From contig CM043966.1 of assembly GCA_014529385.2 (NCBI GenBank), positions 86,644,087 to 86,708,086 on the forward strand: a stretch of DNA of 64,000 bases, written 5' to 3'. This document shows, piece by piece, positions 12,214-23,849 of the stretch (position 1 is its first letter; each line of letters begins with the position of its first letter). Source of the stretch: Adiantum capillus-veneris (Eukaryota > Streptophyta > Polypodiopsida > Polypodiales > Pteridaceae). The notes beneath the pieces are model-generated. The model had not been told where the DNA came from. It saw only the letters and a program-made list of their open reading frames with translations, and made no database searches. A program made the translations under genes and the position numbers.

Positions 12214-13421
12214 AGTCTGATGCAAAGCCAAGCAAACAACGTTCATACACGTATAATGAGACATTCGCCAAAAGGATAAAAGAGGAGATAAACAAACTTA
12301 TGGAGGCTGAATTTATTTATGAGATACAACACACGGACTGGGTGTCCCCGATAGTGGTGGTACCTAAGAAAAACGGGAAATTACGAGTGTGTGTAAATCT
12401 CAAGAAGGTAAACGCAACAACAATAAGAGACAACTACCCTCTTCCTATCACTGAACACGTCCTGGAACAAGTGGCGGGCAAGCAAGCCTATAGCTTTATG
12501 GACGGATTCTCGAGTTATAACCAATTGGGGGTCAAACTTGAAGATCAATAGAAAACAGCATTTGCAACAGAATGGGGCATATATGCGTTTAGGGTAATGC
12601 CATTTGGCTTGACCAATGCTCCAGCCACATTTCAGAGACTAATGACACACGCTTTTAAAGAATACTTGCAAAAATTCTTGGATATTTACATGGACGACTT
12701 GTGTGTCTATTCTCTATTGAGAGAAGACCATATAGATCATCTGAGAAAGGTATTCGAAAAATGCAGAACGTATAGGATTTGCCTCAACCCAAAAAAATGC
12801 GTATTCATGGTACGACAAGGTAAAATCTTAGGCCACATAGTGTCGGCTAATGGAATTACCACTGATGAAGACAAGGTGAAGGTGATCATAGAATTGCCAA
12901 GACCAAACAGTGTACAAGAGGTACAATCATTTATGGGACATTGTGGATACTACCGACGTTTTATCTACATGTACGCTGTAATAGCAAAACCCTTGTATAG
13001 TCTAATCACGCTCTTCATTTGGAAAAATGAATGTGAGGAGTCATTCCAGAAATTAAAAGATGCATTGGTATCTGCACCAATTTTAAAAGCACCAGATTGG
13101 TCAAAGATCTTCCATGTACATGTAGATGCTTCGGCATTTGCAATAGGCAATATATTAGCACAACCAGATGAGGGAAAGGCGGATTTTCCAATCAGTTATG
13201 CTAGTAGACAACTCAACAGTACAGAGAAGAATTATACTACCACTGAAAGAGAAGGATTGGGTATGATATATGCTGTAAAGAAATTTCGGCACTACTTACT
13301 GGCAAACAAATTCACATTCTTTGTGGATCATCAGGCACTCTTGTACTTAGTAAACAAACCTTGCAACACAGGACGAATTGTAAGATGGTTCATTCTGTTG
13401 CTGGAGTTTTATTTACAGTAG
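12210..13421 (+). pseudogene. Element B copy 1: reverse transcriptase and RNase H
   Basis: The RT fingers (DWVSPIVVVPKKNGKLRVCV) and palm are complete, with catalytic YMDD at 12,687-12,698. One TAG at about 12,549 splits the frame after GVKLEDQ. The thumb and connection (GHIVSANGI, GYYRRFI) lead into RNase H, whose core (HVHVDASAFAIG, TTEREGLGMIYAVKKF, FVDHQALLYL) has the usual acidic residues. The frame shifts near 13,400. Apart from the stop and shift, the active sites look intact. Confidence 0.88.
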
Positions 13422-16030
13422 TAGTTAAGAAAGGAAAAACTCATCAAAGAGCAGACCACCTTTCTCGATTACTACATGGCAAAAAAGCTACCGGAGTAGA
13501 TGATGATCTCCCAGACGCATACATGTTTAATATAGAGATGATACCGAAATGGTCAGAGAAAATTATTCCGTTGCCGACATATGGAATGAATCTTGACGAC
13601 AAACACACGGTGGAAGACATTAGACAAGCACGAAATTACACAATGCTTGCGGGAAGAATGTACCATCATGGAAACGATGGGATTGGAAGATTGTGTATAG
13701 GCCTAGAGGAGTACGAAGCGTATCTAGAGGGGGCCCACACACAAACAGGGGGATTCCATAGAGGAAATCAAATGATGTATGCACAATTAAGAAGACTTGG
13801 AGTGTATTGGCCAGGAATGGCAGGCGATGTAGCAAATTACGTCAAGAAATGCAACTTTTGCACATCCAATACCACTGTGGATTATGCCACATTATACCAA
13901 GTGACAGTAGCACCCGCATGGAGTCATGCTATTGTGGATTATTTGACTAATAAGGAGCTGCCAGGAGATTGTTCTAAAACCAGACAAAAGGCTTTACAAA
14001 TCGAAGCGAATAGGTATACCCTCATTAGTCACCAATTGTACAAAAGAGGAACTGATAACCGGCTGAGGTTAGTCCCTCATGAAAATGACTACTTTCCATT
14101 ATTGGAACAGGCTCATGCACGCATAGCAGGTGGTCATTTTTTATCAGAGAGAACCGTAAAAATCATTATGGTTGCAGGTATATGGTGGCCGACCATGATT
14201 CAAGATGCAGCAGAATTCGTGAAAAGGTGTGATGAATGTCAACAAACTAAGGTACCAGTTCAAAGAGACGAAATGCCTTTAAGACCAATGATGAGTGCTC
14301 GAGCATTCGCTAAATGGGGATTGGACTTTGTTGGTCCTATCACTCCACCAGCGTATCGTTCACAAGCACAATATATCATAGTGGCCACGGACTACATGAC
14401 CAAATGGGTGGAAGCAAAAGCCACAACGAAAGCAGACGCTAGAACCATGGCACAATTCTTATATGATAGAGGGACACCCTTTGTAAATGAAGTTATCCAA
14501 CATCTCTTAAATGAGTTTATGGTAATTCATCCCAAATCTGGACCCTATCATCCACAAGCCAATGGCCAAGCGGAAGCGACCAACAAAGTATTGTGCACGG
14601 TTCTTACAAAACTGGTTAGTGAAACAAGAACAGATTGGGACCAGATGCTCTATTCGGCATTGTGGGCTTATCGAGTTGCATATAAAACAACACTCAATGC
14701 TACACCATTTAATATGGTATATGGGTTAAATGCAATATTACCTATTGAATTTTTGATCCCCACACTAAGGGTAGCCAAACAATTGGACTGGACGGGGCAT
14801 GAACTTTCAAAACGGTTAGAGGACCTTGAAAAATTAGATGAGTTACGACTCAATGCTGTAGCGGCCATCTATGCAAAAAAAAGACAACAGAAAGAGTTTT
14901 TTGACAAACATGTCAAGAACAAGGACTTTAAAACGGGCGACTATGTCTTAGTATACACCCTTAAACACCATACCAAAAAGCTAAAGAAAAGGGGCATGGG
15001 GCTTTATTTGATCCAAGAAATATCGTCCAGCGAAGCAGTAAAACTGTCGACACTAGATGGAAAAGAAATGCCAAACTAGATTAGTGGGTGTCGTTTAAAA
15101 AAATATCATCTACCTTTAACACCGGAAATGTTGTTTCAACTGCATTATGGAAAAACCTATAGACATGAACAACAAAGAATTCAAGACCAGGCACAACAAG
15201 AAGCAAAGGAACGGATTGCTAAACGAAAGCAGTTTCTCAGGACAATAAACATGGTCACCCCACTAATGACTGATGAATATCCTCTTTCAACATCCCAAAC
15301 AATCGAAGCGGATATACAAAGCGACGAAGTAGAAAATACCATGACAGACCTTAGGGCTCAGGACGATAGCATCATCGACGACTTGGAAGATACATGGTGT
15401 AGTCCTTACATAAAAGCTTATGCAGGCACAAAACAAGTTGAAATCTATGCATTACTTGACACAAGAGCAAAAATGAGTGTTATTAGCTTTGAGCTCTTTC
15501 ACAAACTTGGACCTGTGAAGACGATCCCAGAGACACACATGTTGAAACTAGCATCGAGTGATGAGGTGACCACGTTGTGGTCTATTATAATACCAATCAC
15601 AGTGCAGGCACACCCGTACACTACAAAATTCCATGTACTGCCACCAAGTAAATCAGCCACGCCGTGTATCTTAGCAGTGTCATGGATGAAAGCTAACAGG
15701 GTATTCATTGATTTGGATACGAATGAGGCACTGTTCAGAAAGGAAAACTTTTCAGAACCCTTCTTATCATATAACCAATTCATGTCAAGGAGGAAACAAA
15801 AGTCAATACCACCGCAAAAATCTGCCCAACAACAAACAAAGTTTTCAAGTCCAGCAACGTCTTATAAAAAATCAGCAACCATGCAGGGAACCAGGCAAGT
15901 TTGGGTACGGTGTACAGAGCTGATCGAGGCACAATTACATCAAAAGCAGAAATACAAAGTGTGGATAATGCGCGACAGCCTAATTCCTGAGGGTCAGAAA
16001 ACTAAACTCCAATTCCTGTTAAGGTCTTGA
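13361..16030 (+). pseudogene. Element B copy 1: integrase with two zinc-binding domains, fused to a second retropepsin-like domain
   Basis: Residues count from 13,361. After the RNase H tail come two H2C2 domains with identical spacing: H126/H133/C164/C167 (13,736-13,861) and H252/H259/C290/C293 (14,114-14,239). The catalytic core has the first Asp (D322, WGLDFVGP) and the Glu (NGQAEATN), but an in-frame deletion near 14,468 removes the second Asp. The integrase tail runs to a TAG at 15,077 (TGG in copy 2). The same frame then continues through a charged helix-like linker into a retropepsin-like domain at 15,410-15,727, with DTRA at 15,458 where DTGA is expected, and ends near 16,030. Element C has the same tail with an intact DTGA. 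Confidence 0.82.
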
Positions 16031-18320
16031 CGAGAGCCCAAGCAAGGAAAAATGACAATCAGCCCAAGAGTAACGATGAAAATCAAGAAGAAATCAAGAC
16101 TGACAAGTCTAGCGTCAGTCGTGATAATCCTTGGAAAGAACGAAGAGCGAAAATGAAAGCTAGACGTGAGCGAAAACAAAAAGATGTAGAAGCTGAGTTG
16201 ACGATAGCTAGAGAGCAACTTAAACAACAAAGAGAGTCCGACTCTCTAAAATCAACGGAAGGACCAAAGAGTGCAAGCTCAGGAGGGTCGGTATTGGTAG
16301 ATAAGATCAATGAACCCTTAGATGAAAAGGTTTTCCACCATATTCCCCTATTGTGGAAGAAAATTCGCCTGAAGAGCTATGGGAAACGGTGCGAAAAGCT
16401 CAAGAAAAATATGAGACAAAAACAGTCGAGTCAGCGCCTTTCTCAGAGCCGAACTTGAATAAGACTCCATGGGATCTGGACGTTAAATCATTTCAAGGGG
16501 ATAATGGTTCAGTTGCATCCGAAGATAGCAGACCACAATCTCTCAGAACTTTGCCATCATATATGGGAGACTATGAGGCAAGGTCAGAAATTCAAAGAGT
16601 ACCTTCTCAGAGAATAGGCGGTTCAAATCAATTGGACACTAAAATCCTGACAGACTTGTTGACCACTCCGGTCAAGTGTACAATCACATTGGCAGAATTG
16701 TTAAGAATTAGGCTAAGCATGTGGACGGAAGTGGGAAAATGTCTTGAGAAATTTGGCATAAGGACGCCTCTTAAGTTCTTCGAAACCGAGCTTAATGACA
16801 CAGAACTGAAGAAAGTCAACACTAGACCAGTGCCACTCAACAAGGTAGGAGAGTATTGTGAGGGTGAAGACGGCAACACAACCCTACCAGTTGAGTATAA
16901 TGGCATAGAGACTAAGGCAATACTTGATAGTGGAGCTGGCATTGCCATTGCGACCAAATTGCTATGGGAAAAATGGGGAAAACCAGCAATACGAACAACT
17001 AGAATGAAATTGCAACTGGTGGATGGGCACATAGAAAGGCCTATAGGATTGCTTGAGGCAATTGTGGTATCTTCCTGTGGCATAGAGTACGAACATACCT
17101 TTGCCATAGTAGATTTCGGCAAGAAGAACAACTATGAAATTATCCTTGGTAGGCCGTTCATGAGGCAACTCAAAATGGTACAGGACTGGGGGTATGATTA
17201 TTTGTATCTAAGACATGATGAAACTACGACACGCGTAAACATGAAAAATAATAGCTACCATGATGTCACGAGAACCCCGGTGGAAGAATTTGACTCAGCC
17301 ACCATTAGTGGATCAGAAGTCCGAGCGTGGCTTTGTAAGAAAAAAGAGATATGGATGTGTGGGGCATCTCAATGTAGTGAATTTGACCACGATGAAAGGA
17401 CACTAGAGAGGGTCTTGGAAGACGATGCCTATATACGAGAACCTTTTCCTGAAGAGAAGCTCGAACCCCTACAATGGTCTCAAATTTTGGCTACATTGGA
17501 TGTATGCATCAATGAAGTCACTCCCACCAAATTTTGTGATGAGAATGGCTACGATATCATACCATACTACATGTTGAGCAAAATTGTGGAGGAGGACGAG
17601 GACGAGGTAGATACTGAGAATATGAGGATCCATAAAACAGAAACGAAACTTGAAATTAAGATAGTGGGCTATGTGGACATCCCCACTAAAGAAATCAAGC
17701 AGGAAGGAGAACAATTTTATGATTCTTCTGATCAAAGTGAAAACAGGAATAACGCAGATGATTGTGCTAAGGATAAGGTGTCAGGAAGATTTCTTAAGGT
17801 GGCTGAAGACTCAGGATTTAAGTCCAGACTGTTGAAACCTAAGAGAACCAGCAAACCAAAAAAAGGAGTTGCAACAGAAAAACTGAATGTCTGTGGAAGT
17901 CCAATTATGACGAAAATTGAACGGAAAATGAGATACAATGAGTTGAAACAAAAGATAAACAATGTATGGACAACTGAAATGGAAAGTAGCGATGGAACGA
18001 ACGCTAGTGATGGGAGTAAAAAGATATATGTACCTCCTCACTATTGTAAGTACACCATTCAGGAAAGAATATTGGTGGTTCTGCAGCCAATGAAAAAGCC
18101 TAAATCAAACGAGTCCTACGATGGGCCAGAGAACGCCAAGAAAATAGACTTAGCAAAGCCACGAGAAAATCCTCGACCTGCTTACATTGCCACAGATCTA
18201 GGTCGAGAAGAAGAGGACTTACTGATCAAAACACTTAAGGAATTTCGAGATGTATTTTCATGGTCATACAAAGATTTGAAGGGGGTGGATCCTAACATTT
18301 GTGAACATTCAATCCCTTGA
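16027..18320 (+). pseudogene. Element B copy 2: gag tail, protease and RT linker
   Basis: This is the duplicate of copy 1's gag tail and protease region. The frame from 16,027 carries the gag tail, here with CGA at 16,171 where copy 1 has TGA. The frame from 16,353 carries the protease (AILDSGAG, Asp codon near 16,926) and a shortened acidic linker, and ends in the same one-base frame break before RT (TGA at 18,318). Sharing that lesion shows the template was already broken there before duplication. Confidence 0.83.
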
Positions 18321-20565
18321 AGTCTGATGCAAAGCCAAGCAAACAACGTTCATACACGTATAATGAGACATTCGCCAAAAGGATAAAAGAGGAGATAAAC
18401 AAACTTATGGAGGCTGAATTTATTTATGAGATACAACACACGGACTGGGTGTCCCCGATAGTGGTGGTACCTAAGAAAAACGGGAAATTACGAGTGTGTG
18501 TAAATCTCAAGAAGGTAAACGCAACAACTATAAGAGACAACTACCCTCTTCCTATCACTGAACACGTCCTGGAACAAGTGGCGGGCAAGCAAGCCTATAG
18601 CTTTATGGACGGATTCTCGAGTTATAACCAATTGGGGGTCAAACTTGAAGATCAATAAAAAAACAGCATTTGCAACAGAATGGGGCATATATGCGTTTAG
18701 GGTAATGCCATTTGGCTTGACCAATGCTCCAGCCACATTTCAGAGACTAATGACACACTCTTTTAAAGAATACTTGCGAAAATTCTTGGATATTTACATG
18801 GACGACTTGTGTGTCTATTCTCTATTGAGAGAAGACCATATAGATCATCTGAGAAAGGTATTCAAAAAATGCAGAACGTATAGGATTTGCCTCAACCCAA
18901 AAAAATGCGTATTCATGGTACGACAAGGTAAAATCTTAGGCCACATAGTGTCGGCTAATGGAATTACCACTGATGAAGACAAGGTGAAGGTGATCATAGA
19001 ATTGCCAAGACCAAATAGTGTACGAGAGGTACAATCATTTATGGGACATTGTGGATACTACCGACGTTTTATCTACATGTACGCTGTAATAGCAAAACCC
19101 TTGTATAGTCTAATCACGCTCTTCATTTGGAAAACTGAATGTGAGGAGTCATTCCAGAAATTAAAAGATGCATTGGTATCTGCACCAATTCTAAAAGCAC
19201 CAGATTGGTCAAAGATCTTCCATGTACATGTAGATGCTTCGGCATTTGCAATAGGCAATATATTAGCACAACCAGATGAGGGAAAGATGGATTTTCCAAT
19301 CAGTTATGTTGGTAGACAACTCAACAGTGCAGAGAAGAATTATACTACCACTGAAAGAGAAGGATTGGGTATGGTTGCAGGTATATGGTGGCCGACCATG
19401 ATTCAAGATGCACCAGAATTCGTGAAAAGGTGTGATGAATGTCAACAAACTAAGGTACCATTTAAAAGAGACGAAATGCCTTTAAGACCAATGATGAGTG
19501 CTCGAGCGTTCGCTAAATGTGGATTGGACTTTGTTGGTCCTATCACTCCACCAGCGTATCGTTCACAAGCACAATATATCATAGTGGCCACGGACTACAT
19601 GACCAAATGGGTGGAAGCAAAAGCCACAACGAAAGCAGACGCTAGAACCACGGCACAATTCTTATATGAATATGTGTTTACACGTTATGGCCTTCTAATC
19701 AAGCTGGTGAGTGGAGGGACACACTTTGTAAATGAAGTTATCCAACATCTCTTAAATGAGTTTATGGTAATTCATCGCAAATCTGCACCCTTTCATCCAC
19801 AAGCCAATGGCCAAGCGGAAGCGACCAACAAAGTATTGTGCACGGTTCTTACGAAACTGGTTAGTGAAACAAGAACAGATTGGGATCAGATGCTCTATTC
19901 GGCATTGTGGGCTTATGGAGTTGCATATAAAACAACACTCAATGCTACACCATTTAATATGGTATATGGGTTAAATGCAATATTGCCTAAGTACTTTTTG
20001 ATCCCCACACTAAGGGTAGCCAAACAATTGGACTGGACGGGGCATGAACTTTCAGAACGGTTACACGACCTTGAAAAATTAGATGAGTTATGACTCAATG
20101 CTGTAGCAGCCATCTATGCAAAAAAAAGACAACAGAAAGAGTTTTTTGACAAACATGTCAAGAACAAGGACTTTAAAACGGGCGACTATGTCTTAGTATA
20201 CACCCTTAAACAGCATGCCAAAAAGCTAAATAAAAGGGACATGGGGCCTTATTTGATCCAAGAAATATCGTCCTGTGGAGCAGTAAAACTGTCAACACTA
20301 GATGGAAAAGAAATGCCGAACTGGATTAGTGGGTGTCGTTTAAAAAAATATCATCTACCTTTAACACCAAAAATGTTGTTTCAACTGCATTATGGAAAAA
20401 CCTATAGACAGAAACAACAAAGAATTCAAGACCAGGCACAACAAGAAGCAAAGGAAAGGATTGCTAAACGAAAGCAGTTTCTCAGAACAATAAACATGGT
20501 CACCCCAATGATGACTGATGAATATCCTCTTTCAACATCCCAAAAAATCGAAGCGGATATACGAC
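18317..20565 (+). pseudogene. Element B copy 2: RT, RNase H remnant and integrase
   Basis: The RT is nearly identical to copy 1, with YMDD at 18,795-18,806. It has a stop at the same place after GVKLEDQ, here TAA plus an extra A. RNase H breaks off after TTEREGLGM, and at 19,374 the sequence joins directly to the second half of integrase zinc domain 2, removing the rest of RNase H and the whole first zinc domain. The integrase core has the first Asp and the Glu, but reads LVSGGTHF where SDxGT is expected, so the second Asp codon is missing. The tail from 20,094 is frame-broken but recognisable to about 20,565. Confidence 0.83.
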
Positions 20566-23500
20566 AAAAGAAACTTAGTGGATATAGTGATGATTCCCAA
20601 GGAGGCAGAGAATTACTTGAAAAGATCACCGCAAAGGTCATGGCTCAAAAAAGTCAGCTTGTGGAACTTCGTATCACTACCACCAGTAGGGATAGATTTC
20701 AAGAGGGTACAGCATCTAATAGAGACTATCCAAGAAGATGGAACTTGCAGAGTGGCAGGCATGGATAATGAAGTGATGGAGATCAAGATCACCAAGGAGA
20801 TCATCAAAGAGGCATTGAAATTGTCAGATCAAGGAGAAAACATGAGAGAAAGAAGGAAAACCCTCACAGTTTACTTGCAAAAGTCCAAACTACCTTCTTT
20901 TGAACTCATAGCAAACCCAGAAGTAAGAGAACTGACACAGATCTACAGCCAGTGTTTGTTGAGCTACAGCAAAAGGCCGCCAAGATACACTACACCGCAC
21001 GGGAGCATCTCAACCACACTGACATGGGCTATGGGAATGACCCGTGAGTTCTATATAGATCACGGGTCATATCTGTTTGAAGAAATGACAAAGCTAAGGC
21101 AGGACAGACCCAATTACATTGCAGGAGGGGAAGTCCTAACCATAGTAATATACCATGCCATAGGCGCGGCAGATCAGTTGCCACCTGCCCCTCATCAGAA
21201 CGACTGGTTGGTATTAAGGGAAAATATAAAAGACAGATCACAAAGGAAAGTGCCGGCATCTATTAACACCATTGGAGGATGCAAGCTGGAAAGAGTGACA
21301 AGAAGTACACAAGAAAATATGGAAGAAGAAAAAAGAACTGAAGAGGAAGATGCCCGACTAAAGAAGCGGAAAGCAGAAATCGAAAACAACACCAGGTTGC
21401 AGAAGATAGAAAAAATGGAAAGGATGCTAGAAGGGTTTGCTCTAGAAAGATCTCTATGAGGCGATGTAGGCGCCACTTGGAAACCTTCTCGTAGCACTTT
21501 CACAATGAGAACGAAGAATAGAAACAACCCAGCTTTTGAGCAGGACTGGTTCGAGAAATACATCCAAGAAAGAAATGCTAGGGATGAACCAGATTTGCTA
21601 CTAGAAGAGGAGGATCTCCAAACTTTGAGAGACCAGCTGAGGCCAACTTCACGTGATCAGGAAACACCGGCACCATCTCCAAGGCCAGATACAAGTGAAA
21701 GGCAATCTAGCCCATCTGCTGAATCTACTTCGCATTCAGAAGGCTCACATCGTGATGACAGAGTTCACACACCGTCCGATGAACAAGAAGAAGAGGAAGA
21801 GGAAGAAGAAGGAACAGATAGACACCCAAACACTGGAGCCATATCACAAAGTGATAAAGGCAAGCAAAAAAAGGTGGATCACACTAAAGATAAAGCTTCT
21901 TCCTCTCAAGAAATTGAGCTGGAAGCTACTATAGATGAAGATCTGCAGTCAATGGCGACAATACTAAACCGAACAAGACTGCACAGTCAATGGCTAGCTG
22001 ATCAGAATCGATCCAACAAAATGAAGCTACAAAAAACTGATTAGGAAGTTCTGAGACTGCAAGAGAAAAGGGAGGACACTCTAAAGCTGATCAGCATCAG
22101 AGATGCTGAAATATTGGGGCTCAAAGGCACAGTAAATCTTCTCAAAGACAATTTACAGGAGTCGGAAGACTTCAATGCCATATGTGAAGATACACTAAAC
22201 GTATTCCTTGAAGATGTCAGTGACAGAGACGAACACATCCAAAAGTTGGAAAAGGAAAAGCAAGATGCGTTGGAGACCATCAAAAGTTTGCAAGTCATCA
22301 TCGATGACTTACAAATTGAAGTCAAAGATTTGAGAGCAGTAACAGATATCCAAGCAAGAGAAATTGAACGCGCTAAGAAGCGAAAAACGTCGCTACCAAC
22401 AACACCAGTAGTCCACCCAGAAGAAGAAGTGGCTGCACTAAAGAGGGAGCTGGAGTTGGAAAGAAAACAGCGTCTAATGATTGCTGAAAGTGCGCTTAGA
22501 GCAGACGATCGACTACAAAGACAAATTTCAGACTTGCAAAGTGAACAACAACAAAGACCAGCTCCTAACAGTGAAATGGAAAGCATTGTTTCCAAATCAC
22601 TCAGGGAAGAAAATGAAAACTTGCACATCAGGATAAAACAGTTAGAGGAGTCGGCCGCTAAAAAAGACATGGAATTTCAAGCTCTACAAATCAATAGTAG
22701 AACAATGACCGCAAAAATCGCAAGTCTACAAAGTGCAGGGCAACACCAAGGACAGGTACGAGTGCACATGGATCCAGTAACAACAAATTTGGCTGGACTC
22801 GCCGAAGTTTATGGGGATCAAGATGAGTACGACGAAGATTCACATGAACAGGAGGCACATACGCAGACTGATCAAACCGGCTCCAAAGACCAAGAGACAG
22901 AAGAAGATTCAATCACGAAATTGGAAGAGAAGAGGCTGGCCGAGCAGATGGAAAATAAACAAAAATGATATGGTACAAGGCTATGCAACTCGAAAAGGAG
23001 TTGCTACAAGGGCTTTCCAAATCGGGCAAAACAGTAGCAGAGCTACGGCAGGAATGGAATGCACCTATGTTACCCTATGCTCTGCTGAAGTATGAGACTC
23101 TAACACATCAACGGCAGCTCGAAAAAGAAGAACAAGTGCCAGTATTTGAATGAGAAGTACAAGATAGGGAACAGCAAAATAGAATAGTGGACAGCCAGCC
23201 AAAGTGGAGGCGTCAATGGCTATTGGATCATCCTAATAACCTGATCCACTTAGTCAACGCACCGCCTGAACTGAGGAATGACATAACGTTTTGCCCAACT
23301 CCCCGAACATACACCTACAGCCAACATAAAGCACTACAGAGCAGAAATCCGACATGGCTGAATTATCTAATAATGCCAGGGCCAGCAGAGGGAGAGAGAA
23401 TATCCGATTCTTACATGGTGAAAACCGTGCAGGGCGCCATAGCAGAATTCGGAGGCTCTCCTGACCTATCCTGCAAGATGCTATGTAAGATAGCTCGAAC

Positions 23501-23675
23501 ATTTTTGGCCTGTCTCACAGTCTTCTCAGAAAGCTGGACATCAGAGTATATGAATACTGAAAGGAGCATCTCAGAGTTGTCATACGATTTAAGTGGGCCA
23601 CCGACAGAGCCAGTATTGTATGCCTATTTCAAACGGCTGATGTTTTTGCCAAGCTACCATCTCCAAACCTTTTAA
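20566..23675 (+). pseudogene. Element B 3' accessory frame (~1,000 codons, coiled coil)
   Basis: Downstream of pol and before the polypurine tract lies one long decayed frame: 20,566-21,459, 21,505-22,044, 22,114-22,968, then after a frame shift 22,965-23,153 and 23,187-23,675. The breaks within each frame are single stops (TGA, TAG, TGA). The first part is globular, the middle is Glu/Ser-rich, and about 22,090-22,700 encodes a long heptad-rich coiled coil. The end is globular with Trp-rich segments (PKWRRQW). Athila elements carry an ORF in this position, and the first domain distantly recalls the 'putative plant transposon protein' type, but I cannot assign it. No signal peptide or clear membrane segment is visible. 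Confidence 0.65.
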
Positions 23676-23835
23676 GAAGCATTTTACACGGGCTTCTTCA
23701 TGTACAAGTCAAAAAATTTTGGCCCATTAATGGCAAGTGAGTTTATGCGCTATGATGCGTTTCTACATCAAATCAACCACGAAAGACGACAACGAAAATG
23801 AAGACAAAGACGATCATGTCCTGGTAGACATGAAT

Positions 23836-23849
23836 TAGGAGGAAGGGAG
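23836..23849 (+). other. Element B polypurine tract
   Basis: AGGAGGAAGGGAG abuts the TGTTGG start of the 3' LTR and would prime plus-strand synthesis. The 160 bp between the accessory frame and this tract hold nothing else visible. Confidence 0.8.

Larger units (their letters stand above)
15990..20565 (+). repeat. Element B internal duplication (copy 2 of the 9,376-15,310 segment)
   Basis: From GGGTCAGAAAA near 15,990 the sequence repeats that from about 9,376 at a few percent divergence. Copy 2 has lost about 310 bp of the gag-pol linker (join near 16,323), about 195 bp of the PR-RT linker (join at 17,760) and about 0.9 kb from RNase H through the first H2C2 domain (join at 19,374). It retains about 42 bp of integrase that copy 1 lost. 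It stops matching near 20,560, in the equivalent of 15,314, where the accessory frame begins. Confidence 0.88.

Noticed and set aside
12204-12216. Programmed -1 frameshift before RT in element B
   Set aside because: No X-XXY-YYZ site or pseudoknot is evident, and element C reads through the same place. Loss of one C is simpler; both copies share it by duplication.
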